Shown: positions 18,022 through 27,303 of the stretch, piece by piece
Numbering within the stretch: the stretch's first letter is position 1
How the letters are laid out: each line of letters starts with the position of its first letter
Source: UBA2357 sp046295975
GTDB taxonomy: Bacteria > Pseudomonadota > Gammaproteobacteria > Burkholderiales > Rhodocyclaceae
DNA length: 64,000 nt
NCBI GenBank assembly: GCA_046295975.1
Contig: JBKBMG010000011.1
Span: 1 to 64,000, forward strand
Direction: 5' to 3'
Translations under genes and position numbers: made by a program
Notes under the pieces: model-generated
Databases searched by the model: none
What the model was told of the DNA's origin: nothing
The model's input: only the letters and a program-made list of their open reading frames with translations

Positions 18022-18953
18022 GTGCGGCTGTCGGCCAGGACTCCGGACGAGAACAGCCGGGTAATGGCATCGGGGGTGCGGGCGGGTTCGTCGAAGCTCA
18101 CGATTTCCCAGGCCGACTCATCCTCGAGCAACGCCCGCAGCACCTCGTTGTTCATCGCATGGCCAGCCTTGTGCGCGGTGTAGGACGCGAGCAACGGGTG
18201 GCCGCACAGGTAGAGGTCGCCGATGGCGTCCAGCACCTTGTGCTTGACGAACTCGTCGGGGTAGCGCAAACCGTCGCTGTTGAGTACCCGGTACTCGTCC
18301 ATCACGATGGCGTTGTCCAGACTTCCGCCCAGCGCCAGCCCGTTGGCGCGCATGAATTCCACGTCCTGCATGAAACCGAAGGTGCGCGCGCGCGATACGT
18401 CGCGCTCGTAGGAACTCGCTGCGAAATCGATGACCACGCGGGTGGACGTCGAATCGATCGCCGGATGGTTGAACACGATGGAAAACGTCAGACGGAAGCC
18501 ATCGTAGGGCTCGAGCCGCACCCACTTGTCGCCGTCACGATACTCCACCGCCTTGCGCACCCGCAGAAAGCGCTTGGGCGCAGCCTGCTCGACGATGCCG
18601 GCGGAGCGCAGCAGGAACACGAAGGGGGACGAACTGCCGTCGAGAATGGGAATCTCGGGCGCATCGACATCGACGTGGAGATTGTCTATCCCGAGGCCGG
18701 CCAGCGCCGACATGAGATGCTCGACCGTTCCCACCTTCACGCCGTCGGCCGACTGCAGGCCCGAACACATGCGGGTATCGCAAACCGAGTAGGGATTGGC
18801 AGGCAACGACACCACCGGATCGAGGTCGGTGCGGTGGAACACGATACCCGTGTCAGGCGCCGCCGGACGCAGCACGAGTTCGACCTTCTTGCCGCCGTGC
18901 AGTCCGACGCCAGTGGTCTTGACCAGATTCTTGAGGGTGCGCTGCTTGATCAT
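18015..18953 (-). CDS. lpxC: UDP-3-O-acyl-N-acetylglucosamine deacetylase
   Basis: The 312-residue zinc hydrolase performs the committed step of lipid A synthesis. Conserved features are TTGVGLHGG near the N terminus, the zinc histidine in EHLMSAL, the VDAPEIPILDGSSSPFV block, KHKVLDAIGDL, and the active-site GHPLLASYTAHKAGHAMNN (in part). Length is normal. An AAGGAAG ribosome site precedes the ATG. It lies 397 bases downstream of ftsZ, the usual end of the proteobacterial dcw cluster, and is followed by a small membrane protein. In other bacteria LpxC is controlled mainly by proteolysis; nothing here tests that. Confidence 0.96.
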   Translation of the reverse strand: MIKQRTLKNLVKTTGVGLHGGKKVELVLRPAAPDTGIVFHRTDLDPVVSLPANPYSVCDTRMCSGLQSADGVKVGTVEHLMSALAGLGIDNLHVDVDAPEIPILDGSSSPFVFLLRSAGIVEQAAPKRFLRVRKAVEYRDGDKWVRLEPYDGFRLTFSIVFNHPAIDSTSTRVVIDFAASSYERDVSRARTFGFMQDVEFMRANGLALGGSLDNAIVMDEYRVLNSDGLRYPDEFVKHKVLDAIGDLYLCGHPLLASYTAHKAGHAMNNEVLRALLEDESAWEIVSFDEPARTPDAITRLFSSGVLADSRTC

Positions 18954-19350
18954 CGGTTCTTCCTTGCGATGACCGGGATGGTATCACGCCCCCCGCTGGA
19001 GGCATGCTAAGAGTCTGATAAGGAACCGCTATCTCCCCGATCTGGCGATCATCGGGGAGATGGCGGAGACGGGACGCGCCGTGGCGAACGGCGTGCCCGT
19101 CGAGCGGACGGACGATGATCCACAACGGATCCGATGGTGAGCATCCGGACTCGATGTCCAATACCCGCCATCCGTCGCTATCCGCCTCCCAGCCGGTTGG
19201 CCGCCGGAGGCAGGGACGGCCAACCAGGCCCACAACTCAGCGCTTGTGAATGAATCGACTACGCGCCCCGATGGCGGCGTTGCGCGGTGCTTGGAAACCC
19301 CGCCAACGCCCCTCGTACGGCACGCTGCGACTTCCTCACAAGCCCTGCCC
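18954..19350. other. Intergenic region ftsZ-lpxC, no gene
   Basis: The 397 bases between the ftsZ stop and the lpxC start encode no convincing protein. An 11 bp perfect inverted repeat is present at 19031-19061. The lpxC promoter should lie between that repeat and 18975, but no strong hexamer pair is visible. Confidence 0.6.
19031..19061. repeat. Perfect 11 bp inverted repeat upstream of lpxC
   Basis: ATCTCCCCGAT and ATCGGGGAGAT flank a 9-base loop. There is no U tract on either strand. It could be an operator, a transcript-stabilising hairpin for ftsZ mRNA or a factor-dependent terminator. Confidence 0.55.
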
Positions 19351-20487
19351 TCAGTCCGCCTGCTTGCGCAGGAAGGCCGGGATGTCGTAAGTGCCCATGC
19401 CGTTGGCGCTCATCGCCTCGACCGTGGTGCGCCGGCCGCTGCGCATCACCGCCGGAATGTCCAGCTCGTTGTGCGTCGCCCCCATGGACGGACCATAGGT
19501 GCCGGTGCCTTGCACCACCTGCATGATCGGCTGACGCGCGGCCTTGGGCGCCCCCAGGCCGGTGGCGACAACCGTCACCCGCACGCGGTCTTCCATCGCC
19601 TCGTCGAACACCGTGCCGTACTTCACGAAGGCCTCGGGCGCGGCGAAAGCCTGCACCGTGCGCACCGCGTCGCGCACTTCCGACATCTTCAGCGAACGGC
19701 TGGCGGTGATGTTGATGAGCACACAGCGCGCACCGGACAACTCGGTGCCCTCCAGCAGCGGGCTGACCGCCGCCTGCTCGGCCGCGATGCGCGCGCGATC
19801 CAGCCCCGACGCCTCGGCCGACCCCATCATCGCGCGCCCCATTTCGCCCATGGCGGTGCGAACGTCCTGGAAATCGACGTTCACCAGGCCGGGCACATTG
19901 ATGATTTCGGCGATCCCGCCGACCGCGCTCTTGAGCACGTTGTCGGCCGAGCGGAAGCAGTCCTCGAAGCCGGCGTCATCGCCGAACACTTCGAGCAGCT
20001 TGTCGTTGAGCACCACGATCAACGAATCGACGTGCTGGCTGAGGTCTTCCACACCACTCTCGGCAACCCGCAGCCGGTTCTCGAAGTCGAACGGCTTGGT
20101 CACCACGCCCACGGTGAGAATGCCCATTTCCTTGGCGATCTCGGCCACCACCGGAGCGGAACCGGTTCCGGTACCGCCGCCCATGCCACCGGTGATGAAG
20201 CACATGTGCGCGCCCTCGAGCGCCGCCGCCAGCACATCACGCGACTCCATCGCCGCAGCCCGACCGGCTTCCGGCTTGGAACCCGCGCCCAGACCGGTCG
20301 CGCCCAGTTGCACCTTGTTGGGTGCGAGGCAGCGCCGGAGGGCCTGGGCGTCGGTGTTCGCCACCACGAAATCAACCCCCTGCACGCCTTCCCGGATCAT
20401 GTGATCCACTGCGTTGCCGCCTGCGCCGCCCACACCCACGACCTTGATCACGGTGCCGGACTGCTCCTTCTCAACGATCTCAAACAT
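19351..20487 (-). CDS. ftsZ: Cell division GTPase FtsZ
   Basis: The 378-residue tubulin homologue forms the Z ring. Visible are the N-terminal GVGGAGGNAV, the GTP-binding signature GGMGGGTGTGSAP, the T7 synergy region and the conserved C-terminal peptide YDIPAFLRKQAD, which binds FtsA and ZipA. A linker between about 320 and 360 is short, as usual in betaproteobacteria. The start at 20487 (MFEIVEKEQSG) is chosen over an upstream in-frame ATG because GGAGG lies 9 bases before it. It follows ftsA after a 138-base AT-rich leader that probably carries a dedicated promoter. Confidence 0.97.
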   Translation of the reverse strand: MFEIVEKEQSGTVIKVVGVGGAGGNAVDHMIREGVQGVDFVVANTDAQALRRCLAPNKVQLGATGLGAGSKPEAGRAAAMESRDVLAAALEGAHMCFITGGMGGGTGTGSAPVVAEIAKEMGILTVGVVTKPFDFENRLRVAESGVEDLSQHVDSLIVVLNDKLLEVFGDDAGFEDCFRSADNVLKSAVGGIAEIINVPGLVNVDFQDVRTAMGEMGRAMMGSAEASGLDRARIAAEQAAVSPLLEGTELSGARCVLINITASRSLKMSEVRDAVRTVQAFAAPEAFVKYGTVFDEAMEDRVRVTVVATGLGAPKAARQPIMQVVQGTGTYGPSMGATHNELDIPAVMRSGRRTTVEAMSANGMGTYDIPAFLRKQAD

Positions 20488-20625
20488 CAGTTTACGCCTC
20501 CACAAACGTACAGCTTCGCCAAGAACGCCGTTTGCTCAATATCTAGTATTAAAGAAAAAGTCTACTACTAAATAAAGGGCAATTACAGGCATCCAATCAT
20601 TTTGAAACCAAACTGCCTATGCACT
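20488..20625 (-). promoter_or_regulatory. AT-rich ftsZ leader, probable promoter region
   Basis: This is the only clear AT-rich gap inside the dcw cluster. On the minus strand it contains TTTATT and TAATAC-like hexamers upstream of the ftsZ ribosome site, but no single pair stands out. In many bacteria extra ftsZ promoters lie in or near ftsA. Confidence 0.45.
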
Positions 20626-21855
20626 TCAGAAGTTGCGCTCGAACCAGGATCTGACCCGGCCGAACATCTGCCTGACGGTGCGTGTATCGCGCGCCATGAT
20701 TCCGCGCCGGCGCTGGGCCATGCCTTCCATCACCAGCCCCATCGCCGCCGAGTAGTAGGGCTGGCAGACCACGTCGGCGAGGCCGCCGTCGTACTGCGGC
20801 GTGCCGACCCGAACCGGCATGTGGAACACACTTTCACCCAGCTCTTCCATCCCCGGCATCACCGACGATCCGCCGGTGAGCACGATTCCGGACGACAGCA
20901 ATTCCTCGTAGCCACTGCGCCGCAACTCGGCCTGCACCAGTTCGAACAGCTCCGACACCCGCGGCTCGATGACGTCGGCCAGACGCTGGCGCGACAGCGT
21001 GCGCGGCGGCCGGTCACCCACGCCCGGCACCTCGATCATCTCGTCGGGATCGGCCAGCGCATGCATTGCCACGCCCTTGCGGATCTTGATTTCCTCCGCC
21101 TCCGAGGTCGGGGTGCGCAAGGCCATCGCAATGTCGTTGGTGATCTGGTCGCCCGCCACCGGCAGCACCGCGGTATGGCGGATCGCGCCCTGGGTGAACA
21201 CCGCGATGTCGGCCGTGCCACCGCCGATATCCACCAGGCACACGCCCAGGTCCTTCTCGTCCTCGGTGAGCACTGCATAACTCGACGCCAGCGGCTGCAG
21301 GATCAGGTCCATCACCTCCAGACCGCAGCGGCGCACGCACTTGATCACGTTCTGCGCCGCCGACACCGCGCCGGTGACGATATGCACCTTCACCTCGAGC
21401 TTGACGCCACTCATGCCGATCGGCTCGCGGACGCCGCCCTGGCCATCGATGATGAATTCCTGGGTGAGGATGTGCAGGATCTGCTGCTCGGCCGGGATCG
21501 GCATCGCACGGGCGACCTCGATCACCCGCTCGACATCGAGCGGGCTGACCTCCTTGTCCTTGATCGCCACCATGCCGTTGGAGTTGAAGCTCTTGATGTG
21601 GCTGCCGGCGATCCCGGTATAGACGTCACGGATCTTGCAATTGGCCATGAGTTCGACCTCCTGCACCACCCGCGAGATTGCCTCCACCGTGGCCTCGATG
21701 TTGACCACCACGCCGCGCTTGAGCCCGTTCATCGGATGGGTGCCCAGGCCGACCACGTTGAGGCGTCCGTCGGGCTTGGCCTCGGCCACCATGCAGGTCA
21801 CCTTGGAGGTGCCGATGTCCAGCCCGACGATGAGATCCTTGTATTCCTTGCTCAT
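20626..21855 (-). CDS. ftsA: Cell division protein FtsA
   Basis: The 409-residue actin-family ATPase tethers FtsZ to the membrane. The N-terminal DLIVGLDIGTSKV is the phosphate 1 motif, VDIGGGTADIAVF is phosphate 2, and VLTGGSSVMPG is the adenosine motif. The C-terminal amphipathic membrane-targeting helix is visible as RVRSWFERNF. Length is normal. The ATG overlaps the ftsQ TGA (ATGA at 21852-21855), so translation is coupled to ftsQ. Confidence 0.97.
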   Translation of the reverse strand: MSKEYKDLIVGLDIGTSKVTCMVAEAKPDGRLNVVGLGTHPMNGLKRGVVVNIEATVEAISRVVQEVELMANCKIRDVYTGIAGSHIKSFNSNGMVAIKDKEVSPLDVERVIEVARAMPIPAEQQILHILTQEFIIDGQGGVREPIGMSGVKLEVKVHIVTGAVSAAQNVIKCVRRCGLEVMDLILQPLASSYAVLTEDEKDLGVCLVDIGGGTADIAVFTQGAIRHTAVLPVAGDQITNDIAMALRTPTSEAEEIKIRKGVAMHALADPDEMIEVPGVGDRPPRTLSRQRLADVIEPRVSELFELVQAELRRSGYEELLSSGIVLTGGSSVMPGMEELGESVFHMPVRVGTPQYDGGLADVVCQPYYSAAMGLVMEGMAQRRRGIMARDTRTVRQMFGRVRSWFERNF

Positions 21856-22673
21856 TGCTTGCCTTTCACTGGTTGGCTCGACACTTCAGGGGTGAGCGCG
21901 AAGCCGCCTTGATAACGCAGATCCACGACTGCGACCTGCAGGCCCACCTGTGCGACGGTGTTCGGCCACGCCCGCACGAAGCGCTCCAGCCGTTCGTCCA
22001 CCGGCAGCCGTTCCTGATCTCTGCCCAGCACCAGCACCATGCCGTCGTCCAGTTCCAGCTGCCACGCCTCGCGCGGCGACAGGGTGACGCCGACCAGGCG
22101 CCGGCCCAGGGGCTCCAACATCCGCGAAAACGCCTCGTGGCGCGCCAGCAGGTAGCCGGCCGCGCCCTGGGGGCCGGAGAAGGCCGGCATGTTGGCGTTG
22201 CTCGCGGCAACGAAGATCTCGCCCTGGCGATTGACCAGATGGGCATCCTCGAACTCGGTACTGGTCCAGTAGGCCACCGCCTGATGTTCCTCCAGCCGCA
22301 GTTCAAGGGCGTCCGGCCAGCGCCGCCGCACCTCGGCACGCCTGACCCAGGGCAGCTTCTCGAAGGAAGTGCGCACGGTCTCCAGGTCCACCGAGAAGAA
22401 GTTGCCGCGAATTGCCGAGCGCGCCGCGAACTCGATCTGCGCCGTCGTCACTTGGGCGGGCGGCGACAACACCAGCACCTCGCGGACGGGGAACAGCGGG
22501 CGGCTCAGGAACCACACCACCAGCGCGTAGCCGATGGCGATCGCCGCGCCCAGCAGCAACAGGTCCGCGAACAGGTTGAGCAGCGCCGGCCGATCCCACA
22601 CGCGTGCCCGGCCACGCGCGCGCGTGGCGCTCGCAACCTGGCTCAGTGCGGATCGGACGTGACGGTCAGCCAA
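21852..22673 (-). CDS. ftsQ: Cell division protein FtsQ
   Basis: The 273-residue bitopic divisome protein has a basic cytoplasmic head, one membrane helix (about 31-53), a POTRA domain starting FPVREVLVLSP and the beta domain with VRRRWPDALELRLEEHQAVAYW (in part). FtsQ links early division proteins to FtsB/L and FtsI. The start is read as TTG 22673 because AAGGAG lies 6 bases upstream and the codon overlaps the ddl stop. The first in-frame ATG, at 22730, would lie 65 bases inside ddl with no ribosome site. It overlaps ftsA at its end. Confidence 0.93.
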   Translation of the reverse strand: MADRHVRSALSQVASATRARGRARVWDRPALLNLFADLLLLGAAIAIGYALVVWFLSRPLFPVREVLVLSPPAQVTTAQIEFAARSAIRGNFFSVDLETVRTSFEKLPWVRRAEVRRRWPDALELRLEEHQAVAYWTSTEFEDAHLVNRQGEIFVAASNANMPAFSGPQGAAGYLLARHEAFSRMLEPLGRRLVGVTLSPREAWQLELDDGMVLVLGRDQERLPVDERLERFVRAWPNTVAQVGLQVAVVDLRYQGGFALTPEVSSQPVKGKQ

Positions 22674-23589
22674 GGCTTGCTCCTTCGAGAATCGCGACGC
22701 ACAAGTCCTCGAAGCCAATACCGGCTGCACGCGCCGCCATCGGTACCAGCGAATGGCCGGTCATGCCGGGCGCGGTGTTCATCTCCAGCAGGTAAGGCCG
22801 TCCGTCCGCAGTCAGCATCAGGTCGGCACGCCCCCAGCCGCGGCAGCCCAGCACCTGGGCGGAGCGCTTCACCATCGCCTGCAGCTCCGCCTCCTGCTCC
22901 GGCGGCAGGCCGCAGGGACATAGGTAGCGGGTGTCGTCGCTGAAGTACTTGTTCTGGTAGTCATAGTTGCCACCGGGCGCCTCGATGCGAATCAGCGGCA
23001 ACACCGTGTCCCCGAGAAAGGGCGCGGTCAGCTCGGCGCCATCGATGAACTCCTCGGCGATCACCAGATCGTCGTAGCGCGCCGCCAGCGCCCAGGCTTC
23101 GCGGAGCTGGCCGGGCGCGGTCACCTTGGTCGCCCCCATGCTCGAACCCTCGTGCACCGGCTTGACGAAAATCGGCAACCCCAGTTCGGCCTCGATCGCC
23201 GCCCAGTCGCTGTCCGCCTGCAACAGCGCGTAGCGCGGCGTCGGCAGCCCCGCCGCCGCCCAAACCATCTTGGTGCGCCATTTGTCCATTGCCAGCGCCG
23301 ACGCCATCACGCCGCTGCCGGTATAGGGAATCCGCAGCAGCTCGAGCATGCCTTGCAGGGTGCCGTCCTCACCGCCACGCCCGTGCAGTGCGATGAAGGC
23401 ACGTGCAAAACCCGCGGCGCGCAGCTCGGTGAGATCGCGCTCGGCCGGGTCGAAGACATGGGCATCCACACCGCGCGCGCGCAGTGCCGCCAGCACCGCC
23501 GTGCCCGACATCAGCGACACCTCGCGTTCGGCCGAACTGCCGCCCATCAGCACCGCCACCTTGCCAAAATCCCTGCTCGCCGTACTCAC
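22666..23589 (-). CDS. ddl: D-alanine--D-alanine ligase
   Basis: The 307-residue ATP-grasp enzyme joins two D-alanines for the peptidoglycan stem. Motifs are VLMGGSSAEREVSL at the N terminus, HGRGGEDGTLQG, the lysine loop PVHEGSSMG, and RGWGRADLMLTADGRPYLLEMNTAPGMTGHS (in parts). Length and order match DdlB of the dcw cluster. The start is GTG 23589, which overlaps the murC stop (GTGA), with GAGGAG 5 bases upstream. It is essential unless a second ddl exists elsewhere. Confidence 0.96.
   Translation of the reverse strand: MSTASRDFGKVAVLMGGSSAEREVSLMSGTAVLAALRARGVDAHVFDPAERDLTELRAAGFARAFIALHGRGGEDGTLQGMLELLRIPYTGSGVMASALAMDKWRTKMVWAAAGLPTPRYALLQADSDWAAIEAELGLPIFVKPVHEGSSMGATKVTAPGQLREAWALAARYDDLVIAEEFIDGAELTAPFLGDTVLPLIRIEAPGGNYDYQNKYFSDDTRYLCPCGLPPEQEAELQAMVKRSAQVLGCRGWGRADLMLTADGRPYLLEMNTAPGMTGHSLVPMAARAAGIGFEDLCVAILEGASLG
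22680..22685 (-). promoter_or_regulatory. Ribosome binding site supporting a TTG start for ftsQ
   Basis: On the minus strand AAGGAG stands 6 bases before TTG 22673, inside the last codons of ddl. This decides between TTG and the distant ATG at 22730. Confidence 0.65.
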
Positions 23590-25004
23590 ACCGACTCCTC
23601 GCTGCTGGCCAGTTTTCCGGGGACGGCACCGATCGAGCCCGCACCCATGGTGATGACGACGTCGCCGTCGCCGGCCACGTCGGTGATGGCCGACGGCATG
23701 TCGGCTATGTCCTCCACAAACAAGGGCTCGACCTTGCCGGCCAGCCGGATCGCGCGCGCCAGCGCACGCCCGTCGGCCGCGACCACCGGCGGCTCACCGG
23801 CCGGGTAGACCTCGGCCAGCAGCAGTGCGTCGACGGTGGACAACACCTTCACGAAGTCCTCGAAGCAATCCCGGGTACGCGAGTAGCGGTGCGGCTGGAA
23901 CGCGAGCACCAGGCGCCGACCGGGAAATGCGCCACGTGCCGCGGCGATCGTCGCCGCCATCTCCACCGGATGGTGGCCGTAGTCATCGACCAGGGTGAAG
24001 CTGCCGCGCACCTGCCCCTGCGCATCGCTCAAGGGAATGTCGCCATAGCGCTGGAAGCGCCGCCCCACGCCCTTGAACTCCGCCAAAGCCTTGATGATCG
24101 CCTCATCCGGCACCTGCACTTCGGTGGCCACCGCAATCGCCGCCAGGGCGTTGAGCACGTTGTGCATCCCCGGCAGGTTGAGGCGGATCGGCAGGCGCGT
24201 CACCGAACCGTTGATGCGCACCGCGTCGAAACACATCAGGCCGTCTTCGGCACGGATGTTCTCGGCGCGGATGTTGGCGCTGGGTGCCGTGCCGTAGCGC
24301 ACGATCTGCTTCGACACCATTGGAATGATGGAGCGCACGTGCGGATCGTCCTCGCACAGCACCGCCACGCCATAGAACGGCAGACGCTGCAGGAAATCGA
24401 CGAAGGCCTGCTTCAGGCGGGCGAAGTCATGACCGTAGGTATCCATGTGATCGGCGTCGATGTTGGTCACCACCGATATCACCGGATTGAGCATGAGGAA
24501 GGACGCATCGGATTCATCCGCCTCCGCCACCAGGAAATCCCCCCTGCCCAGGCGGGCGTTGGCACCGGCAGCGTTGAGCCGGCCGCCGATGACGAAGGTG
24601 GGGTCCATCTCACCTTCCGCGAGAATGCTCGCCACCAGCGAGGTGGTGGTGGTCTTGCCGTGGGTGCCGGCGATCGCGATGCCCTGCTTGAGGCGCATCA
24701 GCTCGGCAAGCATCTGGGCCCGCGGCACCACTGGCAGGCGCTGTGCCCGCGCCGCCAACACCTCGGGGTTGTCGTTGCGCACCGCGGTCGAGGTGACCAC
24801 CGCATCGGCATGTTCGACGTTGGCCGCGTCATGCCCGCGCAACACGCGTGCGCCGAGGGCCGCCAGCCGACGGGTGGCGGCATTGTCGCCGAGGTCAGAG
24901 CCGCTGACGGTGAAGCCTAGGTTGAGCAACACCTCTGCAATACCGCTCATGCCGGCCCCGCCGATGCCGACGAAATGGATGTGCTTGACCTTGTGTTTCA
25001 TCAT
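23586..25004 (-). CDS. murC: UDP-N-acetylmuramate--L-alanine ligase
   Basis: The 472-residue Mur ligase adds L-alanine to UDP-MurNAc. The N-terminal Rossmann motif is HFVGIGGAGMSG, the ATP loop is GTHGKTTTTSL, the central domain has EADESDASF, and the C-terminal domain holds DDYGHHPVE and FQPHRYSRT. These last two are typical of MurC and Mpl. ATG 25004 overlaps the murG stop (ATGA); the second ATG at 25001 is an equally spaced alternative with GGAGG upstream. Confidence 0.97.
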   Translation of the reverse strand: MMKHKVKHIHFVGIGGAGMSGIAEVLLNLGFTVSGSDLGDNAATRRLAALGARVLRGHDAANVEHADAVVTSTAVRNDNPEVLAARAQRLPVVPRAQMLAELMRLKQGIAIAGTHGKTTTTSLVASILAEGEMDPTFVIGGRLNAAGANARLGRGDFLVAEADESDASFLMLNPVISVVTNIDADHMDTYGHDFARLKQAFVDFLQRLPFYGVAVLCEDDPHVRSIIPMVSKQIVRYGTAPSANIRAENIRAEDGLMCFDAVRINGSVTRLPIRLNLPGMHNVLNALAAIAVATEVQVPDEAIIKALAEFKGVGRRFQRYGDIPLSDAQGQVRGSFTLVDDYGHHPVEMAATIAAARGAFPGRRLVLAFQPHRYSRTRDCFEDFVKVLSTVDALLLAEVYPAGEPPVVAADGRALARAIRLAGKVEPLFVEDIADMPSAITDVAGDGDVVITMGAGSIGAVPGKLASSEESV

Positions 25005-26080
25005 CGTCCTCCCCTGGCGGCTGCGTCGGCCAGGCCTTCGCAGCTGCGGGCCACCACTTCGGCCGCATCCGGCTTCGCCAGCGCCCGTGCCGCCACGGCC
25101 ATCTGCAGCAGCCTGGCCCGGTCCAGTGCCTGCAACTGCGCGGCAAGCTGCTGCGGGTCGAGCGCCTCCTGCGGCATCAGGATCGCCGCCCCGCGGCCGG
25201 ACAGGAATCGCGCATTGCCGGTCTGGTGGTCATCCACCGCGTGCGGGAAGGGCACCAGGATGCTGCCCACCCCGACCGCCGAGAGTTCGGCCACGGTCAG
25301 CGCACCGGCACGGCAGATCACCACGTCCGCCTCCGCATAGCGGTGTGCCATGTCGTCTATGAACGGCAGCAGTTCGCCCGCCACATCGGCCGCGCGATAC
25401 GCCTCGCGCAGGGCATCGATCTGCTTTTGACCGGCCTGGTGGGTCACCAGCGGTCGCTCGTCCGGAGGGATCAGCGCCAGCGCACGCGGCACCGCATCGT
25501 TCAGCGCCGCGGCGCCCAGGCTACCGCCCACCACCAGCACACGCAGTGGCCCCATCCGGCCGGTGAAGCGCGCCTCCGGTGGCGCGACCGCGGCAATCTC
25601 GGCACGCACCGGGTTGCCAACCCATTCGGCGCGCTTGAGCACGTCGGGGAAGCCGCACATCACCTTGTCCGCCACCCCGGCGAGTACGCGGTTGGCCAGC
25701 CCCGCCACCGAGTTCTGCTCGTGCAGCACCAGCGGCCGGCCGAGCAGCGCGGCCATCATGCCGCCCGGGAAGGTCACGTAGCCGCCCATGCCCAGCACCA
25801 CATCCGGGCGCACCCGGCGCAGCGCCGCGATGGCCTGCCAGAATCCGCGCAACAGGTTCAACGGCAGCAACAATTTGCGCATCAACCCCTTGCCGCGCAG
25901 GGCCGAGAAACGGATCCAGGCGGTCTCGTAGCCGCGGTTCGGCACGATGCCCGCCTCCATCCCGTCCGGGTTGCCCATCCAGACGATGCGCCAGCCGCGC
26001 GCGCGCAGGCACTCGGCAACCGCAATGCCCGGGAAGATGTGGCCGCCCGTGCCACCGGCCATCACCAGCAACGTCCTCAT
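25001..26080 (-). CDS. murG: Lipid II synthase (MurG, UDP-GlcNAc transferase)
   Basis: The 359-residue GT28 glycosyltransferase adds GlcNAc to lipid I at the inner face of the membrane. The glycine loop MAGGTGGHIFP at residues 7-17, the GMGGYVTFPGG loop, LVVGGSLGA and the C-terminal CRAGALTVAELSAVG (UDP-GlcNAc binding) are all present. ATG 26080 overlaps the ftsW stop (ATGA at 26077-26080); upstream in-frame sequence is antisense noise. Confidence 0.97.
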   Translation of the reverse strand: MRTLLVMAGGTGGHIFPGIAVAECLRARGWRIVWMGNPDGMEAGIVPNRGYETAWIRFSALRGKGLMRKLLLPLNLLRGFWQAIAALRRVRPDVVLGMGGYVTFPGGMMAALLGRPLVLHEQNSVAGLANRVLAGVADKVMCGFPDVLKRAEWVGNPVRAEIAAVAPPEARFTGRMGPLRVLVVGGSLGAAALNDAVPRALALIPPDERPLVTHQAGQKQIDALREAYRAADVAGELLPFIDDMAHRYAEADVVICRAGALTVAELSAVGVGSILVPFPHAVDDHQTGNARFLSGRGAAILMPQEALDPQQLAAQLQALDRARLLQMAVAARALAKPDAAEVVARSCEGLADAAARGGR

Positions 26081-27303
26081 GCGGCACCTCCCCGCTTGAG
26101 CTGACGGTTCTCCCAATCGATCCGCAGCAGAATGCCCAGCGCGAGACAGTTGGCGACGATGGCCGAGCCGCCGAAACTCATCAGCGGCAGCGTCAAGCCC
26201 TTGGTCGGCAGCAGGCCCATGTTCACACCCATGTTGATGAAGGCCTGCACCCCAATCCACAGGCCGACACCCATGGCCACCAGCCCCGAGAAATAGCGTT
26301 CGAGATTGATCGCCTCGCGTCCGATGGCGAAGGCGCGCTGAATCAGGATGGCGAACAACACCACCACCGTCAGCACCCCCGCGAATCCCAGTTCCTCCGC
26401 AATCACTGCAAGCAGGAAGTCGGTATGCGCCTCGGGCAGGTAGAACAGTTTCTCCACGCTCGCACCCAGGCCCACGCCGAACCACTCACCGCGCCCGAAT
26501 GCGATCAGGGCGTGGGACAACTGATAACCCTTGCCGAACGGGTCCTGCCAGGGGTCCATGAAGCCGAAGATGCGGTCGCGGCGGTAGGGCGACAGCCAGA
26601 TCAAGAGCATGAAGCCGATCACCGCCACGGTTGCGAGCAGCACGAACACCCGCACGTTGATGCCGCCGAGGAACAACACGCCAAAGGCGATCGCCGAGAT
26701 CACGACGAAGGCGCCGAAGTCCGGCTCGCGCAACAGCAGAAAGCCGACGAACAGGATCATCGCCGCCATCGGCATGAAGCCACGCACGAAACTGTGCATG
26801 TCGGGCAGCTTGCGCACGGTGTAGTCGGCCGCGTAGAGCACCGCGAACACCTTCATCAGCTCGGAGGGCTGCAGATTCACCGGCCCCATCGCCAGCCAGC
26901 GCTGGGCGCCGTTGACCTCCCGACCAACACCGGGAATCAGCACCACCACCAGCAACACCACGCCAAGCAGGAACAGCCACGGCGCGAACTGTTGCCACTG
27001 GCGCATCGAGAACTGGAACGCAAGCAGACCGGCGGCGATGCCGACGGTGACGAAGATCGTGTGCCGCAGCAGGAAGAAATGCGACTTGAAACCGGTGAAG
27101 CGACTGCCTTCGGCGATGGCGATCGACGACGAGTACACCATCACCAGCCCGATCATCAGCAGCGCGACCGACGCCCACACCACCATGGGGTCGAGTTCGC
27201 GCACCACCTCCTGCGGGCGCATCATGCGCTCGACCACCCGACTCGCCTCGCGGCCGGGTTGGCGCTCGCGCGGGCGCAGGAAAGAGAATAGTCCGGCGGT
27301 CAT
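26077..27303 (-). CDS. ftsW: Septal peptidoglycan glycosyltransferase FtsW
   Basis: The 408-residue SEDS-family membrane protein polymerises lipid II during division with FtsI. It has about ten membrane helices, the conserved GREVNGAQRWLAMG loop, LQPSELMK, and the loop with EAHTDFLLAVIAEELGF. The large periplasmic loop and the C-terminal GLTLPLMSFGGSA are typical of FtsW rather than RodA, as is the cluster position. ATG 27303 overlaps the murD stop (ATGA). Confidence 0.96.
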   Translation of the reverse strand: MTAGLFSFLRPRERQPGREASRVVERMMRPQEVVRELDPMVVWASVALLMIGLVMVYSSSIAIAEGSRFTGFKSHFFLLRHTIFVTVGIAAGLLAFQFSMRQWQQFAPWLFLLGVVLLVVVLIPGVGREVNGAQRWLAMGPVNLQPSELMKVFAVLYAADYTVRKLPDMHSFVRGFMPMAAMILFVGFLLLREPDFGAFVVISAIAFGVLFLGGINVRVFVLLATVAVIGFMLLIWLSPYRRDRIFGFMDPWQDPFGKGYQLSHALIAFGRGEWFGVGLGASVEKLFYLPEAHTDFLLAVIAEELGFAGVLTVVVLFAILIQRAFAIGREAINLERYFSGLVAMGVGLWIGVQAFINMGVNMGLLPTKGLTLPLMSFGGSAIVANCLALGILLRIDWENRQLKRGGAA

